Below, one piece after another: positions 1-4,683 of a DNA stretch of 6,178 bases. Below the pieces are notes generated by a model. The model did no database searches and was not told the origin of the DNA. It worked only from the letters and a program-made list of their open reading frames with translations. The translations under genes and the position numbers were made by a program. The number at the start of each line of letters is the position of its first letter. Position 1 is the first letter of the stretch. Source of the stretch: JBHHYU01 sp046757725 (GTDB taxonomy: Bacteria > Desulfobacterota > Binatia > UBA9968); assembly GCA_046757725.1 (NCBI GenBank), contig JBHHYU010000138.1, forward strand, positions 1-6,178, written 5' to 3'.

Positions 1-51
1 ACGGTTAATGTAAAAAGTGGGGATCAACACTCCGGGAACCAGCGGTGTCAA

Positions 52-627
52 CTAATTTTCTGTCAAATTTGCCGTCATCCAGCCCTCAACCTGCTTCAGG
101 AAGCCAGCAAAGGGGTCCTCCCGTGGTCCGGGGGCGAAATAGGTCTTACGCATGAAATCGAGGGCTCCCGAGTAGTATTCAAATTTTTCGGAAAGCTCTT
201 GAAATAGGATAAAGCCGGTACGGTAGAGAGATAGGTCCAGTTCCGACACCGTCCAGTAGGAACGCCGTCCCTCCTGCAGGTAATAATCTAAAAATCCTTT
301 TCCTTCAACATAGGTGCGAAAGATACCACTCATAAAGAGCGTGTAATCTCCCAGATATTTACGCAGGGCCCTTTCTTTGAGTAGGCTACCTCCCTGCACC
401 TGTTCTTGTTCTAATGGGGTTTTTTCCAGGATCTCAACGATACTTTCTAATCTCTTTCCAGCACGGGAGCGCATTTGAAAGAGATGATCTGCGTGAGCAA
501 AATCAGTGAGCACATCGGCAACGTATATCGCCACTGTAGCGTCATGGATCCCCAGTTGCCAAAAGCTCTGATGAGTCAGGTCAAGAAAGAAGCCATGCAA
601 GCGGTCCTTAGATATTCTCTTTTCCAT
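52..627 (-). CDS. Conserved-looking hypothetical helical protein, function unknown
   Basis: I do not recognise a named function. From the ATG at 627 it encodes 191 residues; a TTG at 636 would add three (Met-Glu-Ala). I prefer ATG, although neither start has a good Shine-Dalgarno: GGAAG lies only 2 nt before the ATG. The protein has no signal peptide or membrane segment, is rich in Phe and Tyr, and looks mostly helical, so it is probably cytosolic. Its central part (about residues 87-125 of the ATG form) reads Arg-Lys-Tyr-Leu-Gly-Asp-Tyr, then LFMSGIF, then a Leu-Asp-Tyr-Tyr-Leu...Gly...Ser-Tyr stretch. From memory this pattern (LGD-x-x-LF-x-x-GxF followed by DYY and Gly-x-x-Ala/Ser-Tyr) recurs in uncharacterised proteobacterial proteins of about 200-250 residues; I cannot confirm that here. 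It is divergent from the hydrolase gene and has no partner in its own direction within the window. The clean 190-codon frame makes it very likely real. Confidence 0.85.
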   Translation of the reverse strand: MEKRISKDRLHGFFLDLTHQSFWQLGIHDATVAIYVADVLTDFAHADHLFQMRSRAGKRLESIVEILEKTPLEQEQVQGGSLLKERALRKYLGDYTLFMSGIFRTYVEGKGFLDYYLQEGRRSYWTVSELDLSLYRTGFILFQELSEKFEYYSGALDFMRKTYFAPGPREDPFAGFLKQVEGWMTANLTEN

Positions 628-661
628 AGCTTCCAATTTAGGATATCAAACCCCAGGCCTT

Positions 662-691
662 TTTAAAAGATTTTCTTTATGCGGACGTCAA
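662..691 (-). promoter_or_regulatory. Sigma70-like promoter for the hypothetical gene
   Basis: On the minus strand TTGACG (686-691) is followed after 18 bp by TTTAAA (662-667), a 5/6 and 4/6 match to the -35 and -10 consensus. The predicted start of transcription, near 655, would leave a leader of about 20-30 nt before the ATG at 627, which fits. Seen by eye only. Confidence 0.4.
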
Positions 692-719
692 CCATCCCAG
701 GTAGACCTTCTTTTCTGCC

Positions 720-748
720 TTGGTCATCCTGTGAAACAGAGATATAAT
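720..748 (+). promoter_or_regulatory. Sigma70-like promoter for the hydrolase gene
   Basis: On the plus strand TTGGTC (720-725) is followed after exactly 17 bp by a perfect TATAAT (743-748). The -35 box is only 3/6 but retains TTG. Transcription would start near 755, giving a leader of about 110 nt before the ATG at 866. An 8-bp inverted repeat (TCCCAGGT 695-702, ACCTGGGA 773-780) brackets the promoter. Confidence 0.5.
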
Positions 749-800
749 AGAGAAAATAGAAACTTCCGGCCAACCTGGGAGTTATCACCGGGAAATGTTT

Positions 801-835
801 TTTAGGCAGGTTCGATTAAGTCGATGCAGCCTGAA
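801..835 (+). promoter_or_regulatory. Possible 5' leader hairpin upstream of the hydrolase
   Basis: Within the predicted leader, AGGC (804-807) pairs with GCCT (829-832) and TCGA (812-815) with TCGA (821-824) around a 5-nt TTAAG loop, with a symmetric 4x4 internal loop between the two stems. Three further pairs, one of them G-U, can form outside (801-803 with 833-835). There is no T-run after it, so it is not an intrinsic terminator. No known riboswitch class was recognised; its role is a guess. Confidence 0.3.
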
Positions 836-865
836 TCTTCCAGAACCTGAAAACGCGGATGAAAC

Positions 866-1702
866 ATGAAGGCTGGTCTCGCCCTTAAGTTCTCCATCTG
901 GGGAGCTATTTTGCCTAGTTTACTCTGGGGTTGTTTCATGGAAGAACGATTCATCTTCTTTCCCGATGCCAACATTGACAAGACTCCTCATGACATTGGA
1001 CTGGCTTACGAAGATATCTTTTTTACTACCCGAGATGGATTGCGCCTCAATAGCTGGTTTGTGCCCTACCCGGAGGCCAAGACTACACTCCTATGGTTTC
1101 ACGGTAATGCCGGTAACATAAGTAACCGGTTAGATAACATTAAACTCTTCCACGATAGGCTTGGAATTAACATTTTTATTTTCGATTACCGTGGCTACGG
1201 CCGAAGTGAGGGTAAGGTCTCGGAAAAGGGAACCTACATTGATGGAGAGACCGCACTCAAGCAGCTGCGGATTCGCGAAGACCTAGATACTAAGAGAATC
1301 GTATTCTTCGGCCGTTCCCTAGGGGCAGCTGTGGCTACGGAACTGGCCACGCGTGAAAAATGCCTGGCATTAATACTTGAGAGCCCCTTCGTCTCCATAC
1401 GAGAGATGGCCCGGGTAGCATTCCCTTTACTTCCTATCGGACGCTGGCTTCGTACCCGCTACAATTTGATCGAGAAAATAAAAAAAGTTACGGCTCCGGT
1501 GCTTGTGTTACACGGCGACCAAGACGATGTCGTACCGTTTAAACAGGGGAGGAAGATCTTTGAGGCTGCCCAAGAGCCTAAGCGATTCTACACTATTCAT
1601 GGTGCACACCATAATGATACCTACCTCATCGGCGGGGAAAGTTATTTTGCAGTCCTGAAGGACTTTATGGCCCGGCCCACAGCGCGGGTGCCACATTCTT
1701 GA
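866..1702 (+). CDS. Membrane-anchored alpha/beta hydrolase, Bem46/ABHD13-like
   Basis: The 278-residue product is a serine hydrolase of the alpha/beta-fold type, most like the Bem46/ABHD13 group; enzymes of this kind cleave esters, thioesters or lipids, but the substrate cannot be told from sequence. Visible motifs in order: N-terminal hydrophobic anchor (about 5-24); Glu-Glu-Arg-Phe-Ile-Phe-Phe-Pro (26-33), typical just after the anchor; oxyanion-side HGNAGN (79-84); DYRGYGRSEG (107-116); nucleophile elbow GRSLGAA (149-155) with Ser151; HGDQDDVVP (216-224) with probable acid Asp220; and GAHHND (246-251) with probable base His249. The triad is complete and the length normal. Cys23 after Leu-Trp-Gly resembles a lipobox, but Trp at -2 is atypical, so a plain membrane anchor is equally likely. 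The active domain is probably outside the cytoplasm. The ATG at 866 has a weak GGATG-type ribosome site 6 nt away; starting at Met25 would remove the anchor. It is a single-gene unit, convergent with the lipoprotein gene. Confidence 0.93.
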   Translation: MKAGLALKFSIWGAILPSLLWGCFMEERFIFFPDANIDKTPHDIGLAYEDIFFTTRDGLRLNSWFVPYPEAKTTLLWFHGNAGNISNRLDNIKLFHDRLGINIFIFDYRGYGRSEGKVSEKGTYIDGETALKQLRIREDLDTKRIVFFGRSLGAAVATELATREKCLALILESPFVSIREMARVAFPLLPIGRWLRTRYNLIEKIKKVTAPVLVLHGDQDDVVPFKQGRKIFEAAQEPKRFYTIHGAHHNDTYLIGGESYFAVLKDFMARPTARVPHS

Positions 1703-1846
1703 TCACGCGAATAAGTTAAAAACAACCGGAAACCGGCCATGCGTACAGCAAGTTACCCCTGGAATACCCCCGCGTACAAGGTCGTGATTCCAACCGATAC
1801 CTGACCAGCATTTAGCGAAACTATAAAGGCTATTCCTTAACGGGAC

Positions 1847-2254
1847 TTACAGTCTTGAACCGGGGATTGGCTCGCTTTTCTCGGGCTCAGATTTGACCAG
1901 TTCCGAATAATTATCTTTCAGGATGGCTTCCATTAGGTCCAATTCTCTCTCGGCCAGGTGCACATGGGCTAAGTAAGACTGCATATTGCCTCTTGCCAAC
2001 TGAACGTTCGCAGCCACGTAGTAGACATAGTAAATATCGTGGTGGGCCTTCAGAGCTTCCGCACTTTCACTGTTCATTCCGCCCATCTGTGCAAGCATTT
2101 GAGTGTAATATTTGACCTGATCGACTCGACTCTCGATCTTAAGAATCGGAGTCAGGTTCTGAGCCATTTCACCCGGCGAGATAGGTTTCACTTGGGAGCA
2201 GGCTACTACTCCACCCACTAGAACTAATGAAAGTATAGCACTTATGGCTTTCAT
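1847..2254 (-). CDS. Small helical lipoprotein of unknown function
   Basis: From the ATG at 2254 the product has 135 residues. It begins Met-Lys-Ala-Ile, then a hydrophobic stretch ending in Gly-Val-Val-Ala-Cys, with the lipid-accepting Cys at 19, a good signal-peptidase-II lipobox. The next residues are Ser-Gln rather than Asp, so by the enterobacterial sorting rule the outer membrane is more likely than the inner. The mature part (about 115 residues) is helical, with a Tyr-rich segment (HHDIYYVYYVAANVQLARG) followed by a charged helix; the tail repeats Lys-Ser-Glu-Pro. I recognise no named family. The ATG is supported by AGGAAG at 2263-2268 with 8-nt spacing; a GTG at 2263 would overlap that site and is rejected. 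The 52-residue membrane protein gene lies 56 bp upstream on the same strand, suggesting one transcript. No clear terminator lies between it and the convergent hydrolase gene. Confidence 0.85.
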   Translation of the reverse strand: MKAISAILSLVLVGGVVACSQVKPISPGEMAQNLTPILKIESRVDQVKYYTQMLAQMGGMNSESAEALKAHHDIYYVYYVAANVQLARGNMQSYLAHVHLAERELDLMEAILKDNYSELVKSEPEKSEPIPGSRL

Positions 2255-2310
2255 TCTGAGCACTTCCTAATCACGTCATTTTCGCACGCCACCCACCCTT
2301 CGCAGACAGC

Positions 2311-2469
2311 TTAAACAATTAGCAGGAGTATGGCGATGGTGCCAGCGATACAACAAAGCGCAATGACAGCCAGCACCAGCACGTCTCCCTGTTTCTCAAA
2401 GGCTTCCTCCTCCATCCGCGGCGGAAAATCCGGCTTTGCGATTTTCTTGGAATGGAGGATGTGTGCCAT
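2311..2469 (-). CDS. 52-residue single-pass membrane protein, unknown function
   Basis: A short intact frame runs from ATG at 2469 to TAA at 2311-2313. It encodes 52 residues: a polar, charged N-terminal half (His, Lys, Pro-Pro-Arg, then Met-Glu-Glu-Glu-Ala-Phe-Glu-Lys-Gln-Gly-Asp) and a C-terminal segment of about 22 hydrophobic residues (30-51) beginning Val-Leu-Val-Leu-Ala-Val and ending Leu-Leu-Leu-Ile-Val, with adjacent Cys39-Cys40. This is a standard small bitopic or tail-anchored membrane protein layout. An in-frame TAG lies 6 nt upstream of the ATG, so this is the first possible start; an internal ATG at codon 19 would leave only 34 residues. There is no clear Shine-Dalgarno. The lipoprotein gene follows 56 bp downstream on the same strand, so the two are probably cotranscribed. 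It resembles no family I can name. Chance is not excluded, but a polar head plus a clean hydrophobic tail ending at a stop argues for a real gene. Confidence 0.6.
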   Translation of the reverse strand: MAHILHSKKIAKPDFPPRMEEEAFEKQGDVLVLAVIALCCIAGTIAILLLIV

Positions 2470-2483
2470 ATGCTACGTAGGTA

Positions 2484-2500
2484 AGCACGAAACGTGCCAA
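2484..2500 (-). promoter_or_regulatory. Sigma54-like -24/-12 element overlapping an inverted repeat
   Basis: On the minus strand TTGGCACGTTTCGTGCT has the invariant GG (2497-2498) and GC (2485-2486) separated by exactly 10 bp, and differs from the TTGGCACG-N4-TTGC consensus at one base of the -12 part. The same bases form a perfect inverted repeat, GCACG-AAA-CGTGC (2485-2497), which could instead be an operator. Transcription would start about 4 nt before the ATG at 2469, giving an almost leaderless mRNA; this agrees with the missing ribosome binding site but is unusual for a sigma54 gene. A weak sigma70 alternative (TTGTTT, 18 bp, CATACT) lies further upstream. Confidence 0.35.
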
Positions 2501-2668
2501 GTATGATTTATTTCCTTTCGGCAAAACAATGTTTATTTCGCTACGTTTTTTCTGGATGAAATGGTGCGAGGTACGGAAAATCGCGGCAGATAATGCCCTA
2601 GGTCGCCAATTACTGCCAGCATGTCAATTTTTTGTCACTCCTATGCAACGGAAAACGTCCAGGCAACC

Positions 2669-2708
2669 GTTGGCCACCCATAGGGTCCTGCCCTCAAGAC
2701 AGGCCAAC
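2669..2708. repeat. Nested inverted repeat (possible structured RNA or DNA site)
   Basis: GTTGGCC (2669-2675) and GGCCAAC (2702-2708) are perfect complements. Between them AGGG (2682-2685) and CCCT (2691-2694) form a second stem around a 5-nt loop, leaving a near-symmetric internal loop of 6 and 7 nt. Neither strand shows a T-run after the structure, so an intrinsic terminator is unlikely. It stands alone in the spacer with no gene beside it. Confidence 0.35.
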
Positions 2709-3033
2709 CGCAATCAGGAGTTACGTATCGTAAAGAAGACGGTAGTGAATACTGGAGCGTGTTCCTAGGTGCACTGCCTCCGATTGGAAAAGGTGCGTAT
2801 CACCCAGTCTGAAACGGGGCTTAGACCGACCAAGAACGGAACCTCTCAGAGTAAGGGGAAAACCGGATACGTTGACGATTCTAGGGAGCGGACAGCGTGA
2901 TGATCTTCATGTATCTACTCTAAGCTAAAGACGAAGGAACTCCCGTTCAATCTTCTAATTGGTAGAGATGCCTTTCGCAGAGATACTCTCCTACCCGCGG
3001 TTAACTCGACGTCTGCAAGCTAAACTCTCATGT

Positions 3034-4065
3034 CTAATGAGTGAGACCAAAAACCTTTCGAAATTGTTTGACACGCCTCGGCAGAATCCTACCCAGTTCA
3101 GGCTTTACCGGAGCCATTTTTAGATCCTTCAAAAGACGGGGTGGATTGGGAGGCACGTCTACCCTTGTAGCGATGCGGTTGAATCTGGTTATCACCTCCT
3201 GTGCTTCTTTTGACATGAGGAAATCAATAAAGAACTTTGCAGCTTCAGGATGAGGCGCGCGCTTGGCCAGGGAGGCGGCCCCACCCGTTACCGTAACCGG
3301 CTGATCCGCGACCCAGTCGATTGGAGCTCCACGAGCCTTCATAAACTCAACGTTATGTCCATAGGTCATCACGTTTACCGGATACTCCCCGGCAGCGAGT
3401 ATCTGCAACATCAAGGTATGGCCCCGGCGAAAGTCGGGTTTCTGGGCAGCCAGTTTTTTCATAAACGCCATCCCTTTCTCCTCTCCCCACTTGTCCAGGG
3501 TCTGAGTAAACCACCGGTCATCGGTGGTATCCATTACGAGTTTTCCCCCTTTCCAGCGCGGGTCAAGGAGGTCCTTCAGGTTCTTCGGCCTTGCTTTCTT
3601 AGGGACAAGGGCCGTGTTATAGGCGATAACATGCGTGTTAATATTGAGGACCGACCACCGGCATTTCGGGTCCTTGAATTGGGAAGGAAATGCCTTCCGC
3701 TCCCGTGAACAGTAGGGGGCAACCAAACCTTTGTCCATCAGAGTTTGCCAGTAGAGATCCGAAATGATAATAACGTCAACGTCGTTTCTACCGGTCTTTG
3801 CCTCAGTGTCGAGTCTGTTGATCATCTGCTGACCACCCTGACGCAGCAGATTAACCTGAATGGTTGGATATCTCTTATTAAAGGCCTTCTTAAGAGCTTG
3901 CAGATGCTCCAGCTGCCACACGGCGTAAAAATTGACTACGCCTTCTTTTTTAGCCTTCTGGATCCTTTCTGCAGAAGACTCGGCAAATGACAATCCCCCG
4001 GCAAGATAAGAAAATAAACAAACAAAGAGCAGATTCCACCCACGCCACCTGTTTAGAACACTCAT
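3034..4065 (-). CDS. Periplasmic solute-binding protein, AfuA/FbpA-like (COG1840 type)
   Basis: The 343-residue product is the periplasmic binding component of an ABC importer of the family often labelled Fe(3+)-binding. A Sec signal peptide (Lys/Arg-poor start, hydrophobic 11-25) ends at Ser-Phe-Ala28, probably cleaved before Glu29. Family traits follow: Ala-Lys-Lys-Glu-Gly near 38-42, VNFYAVW (44-50), the DVDVIIISD strand (95-103), YNTALVPKKARPKNLKDLLDP (149-169) with W171KGGK, and TGGAASLAKRAPHPEAAKFFIDFLMS (260-285). The paired Tyr that coordinate iron in FbpA are not apparent, so iron is not assured; related proteins bind phosphonates, thiamine and others. The mature protein has just two Cys (119, 135), which could form a disulfide. 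The ATG at 4065 has a near-perfect TAGGAGGT (4073-4080) 7 nt upstream, implying strong translation. No permease or ATPase gene lies on either side, so it is an orphan that must borrow a transporter or act as a sensor. Family placement is firm; ligand unknown. Confidence 0.92.
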   Translation of the reverse strand: MSVLNRWRGWNLLFVCLFSYLAGGLSFAESSAERIQKAKKEGVVNFYAVWQLEHLQALKKAFNKRYPTIQVNLLRQGGQQMINRLDTEAKTGRNDVDVIIISDLYWQTLMDKGLVAPYCSRERKAFPSQFKDPKCRWSVLNINTHVIAYNTALVPKKARPKNLKDLLDPRWKGGKLVMDTTDDRWFTQTLDKWGEEKGMAFMKKLAAQKPDFRRGHTLMLQILAAGEYPVNVMTYGHNVEFMKARGAPIDWVADQPVTVTGGAASLAKRAPHPEAAKFFIDFLMSKEAQEVITRFNRIATRVDVPPNPPRLLKDLKMAPVKPELGRILPRRVKQFRKVFGLTH

Positions 4066-4072
4066 AATTTCT

Positions 4073-4121
4073 ACCTCCTACTTGAATCTTTGAGCCTTTG
4101 CCTAAGCCTATACTAAGATTC
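4073..4121 (-). promoter_or_regulatory. Strong ribosome binding site with an adjacent leader stem
   Basis: TAGGAGGT (4073-4080) is an almost ideal Shine-Dalgarno, 7 nt from the ATG at 4065. Just upstream in the mRNA, GAATCTT (4121-4115) and AAGATTC (4090-4084) can pair over a 24-nt loop, ending 3 nt before the ribosome site. The loop holds spaced copies of AGGCT (4110-4106 and 4097-4093). The stem does not cover the ribosome site itself; a regulatory role is inferred from position only. Confidence 0.4.
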
Positions 4122-4260
4122 CTCTTCGGCTTACTTAAACGTGGTCGTTGATGGGCCAACGTTGTTCCCTTCCGCGTATTTTTTTCTCGTATGCAGCGAC
4201 AACGGAAGTGACGCCACTCTGTGAAAGCAAGAAAACCAGCAAACTCTCATGTCAGTTTTC

Positions 4261-4309
4261 GTAAACTCGTATGGTAGACTCCTGTAGTAAACTCTAAACC
4301 GGCTGTCAA
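4261..4309 (-). promoter_or_regulatory. TTGACA box with three 13-bp-period repeats (candidate regulated promoter)
   Basis: On the plus strand the octamer GTARACTC occurs at 4261-4268, 4274-4281 and 4287-4294, each copy starting 13 bp after the last. On the minus strand, reading toward the binding-protein gene, a perfect TTGACA (4309-4304) lies just upstream, so the first repeat would sit in the spacer and the second next to the -10 region. The -10 candidate at 17 bp (TACAGG, 4286-4281) is poor. Repressor or activator binding is inferred. The leader to the ATG at 4065 would be about 210 nt. Confidence 0.35.
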
Positions 4310-4592
4310 GAGAACAGAGGCTCTACCGCAAAAAGTGTGGTTCCTCAGGAGAAAACCTTCCGGCCTGAGTCATTAGGTCACTGCCTCGACGGCCACCCTC
4401 CCGTCCCCTTCGGGTGAGCTCTCCGACGTCCGATGGTCCTCTGGCCAGTAAGCCTCTTAAAGATACTGCGATGTAGCACAAAACCTCACGTGACTAATAT
4501 AAGGCGTCCGACACTGAAGCGACTTGAGGAAAACGAATCTCACAGGTTAAGTGCTTAGGGGCAGAGGAGTAGAGGTCTATCGGCTCCCACTG

Positions 4593-4607
4593 AGGGGCGG
4601 GCCCCCT
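4593..4607. repeat. GC-rich inverted repeat downstream of the exporter gene
   Basis: AGGGG (4593-4597), loop CGGGC, CCCCT (4603-4607): a compact strong hairpin about 77 bp past the exporter stop codon. It has no T-run on either side, so it is not a textbook intrinsic terminator; it could still stabilise a transcript 3' end. Confidence 0.3.
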
Positions 4608-4683
4608 GCACCTAACTGCAGCACCACACTCTTTCTTTAACGGTGAGCCGAGAACGGAGACCCATCCAGGGTAACCTACCCCA

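Larger units (their letters stand above)
2470..3033. other. Intergenic region of 564 bp with no convincing gene
   Basis: The only long open frame (2529-2768, plus) has no ribosome site, a biased composition and no recognisable motif, and I treat it as chance. No tRNA or known RNA fold was found. Contents worth noting are the control region of the 52-residue gene (2484-2500), the nested stem-loop at 2669-2708, and a short CTCAT/ATGAG hairpin at the stop codon of the binding-protein gene (3027-3041), which lacks a T-run and is not a canonical terminator. Confidence 0.6.
4081..4683. other. Intergenic region of about 600 bp without a credible gene
   Basis: Between the binding-protein and exporter genes I find no credible coding frame; a 39-codon frame at 4131-4250 (minus) has no ribosome site. 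The right part (4321-4620) is rich in short inverted repeats: CTCAGG/CCTGAG (4344-4349, 4364-4369), CACCC/GGGTG (4394-4398, 4412-4416), GGCCA/TGGCC (4391-4395, 4442-4446) and AGGGG/CCCCT (4593-4597, 4603-4607). None matches an RNA family I know, and no T-run marks a terminator for the exporter gene. The left part contains the leader and control region of the binding-protein gene. Confidence 0.55.

Noticed and set aside
23..51. TTGACA right after the stop codon of the hypothetical gene, as a promoter leading left out of the window
   Set aside because: The only -10 candidate at 17 bp (GTTGAT) matches 3/6, and no gene start is visible within the remaining bases.
674..724. 16-codon minus-strand frame (Met-Thr-Lys-Ala-Glu...) over the divergent promoters
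   Set aside because: Very short, AGG abuts the ATG without spacing, and it overlaps the predicted -35 region of the next gene.
804..833. tRNA T-loop-like GGTTCGATT
   Set aside because: The flanking bases do not form a T-stem and no acceptor or anticodon arm is present.
859..888. 9-codon frame overlapping the hydrolase start, 7 nt upstream and out of frame
   Set aside because: No ribosome site of its own; short overlapping ATGs of this kind arise easily by chance.
2529..2768. 79-codon plus-strand open frame in the spacer
   Set aside because: No ribosome binding site, Arg/Gln-rich irregular composition, no motif or hydrophobic pattern; consistent with a chance frame.
3027..3041. CTCAT/ATGAG hairpin at the binding-protein stop codon as a terminator
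   Set aside because: The stem has only 5 pairs, contains the stop codon in its loop and lacks a T-run.
4131..4250. 39-codon minus-strand frame upstream of the binding-protein gene (starts inside the 13-bp repeat)
   Set aside because: No Shine-Dalgarno and no protein-like pattern; might at most be an upstream reading frame in the leader, but nothing supports translation.
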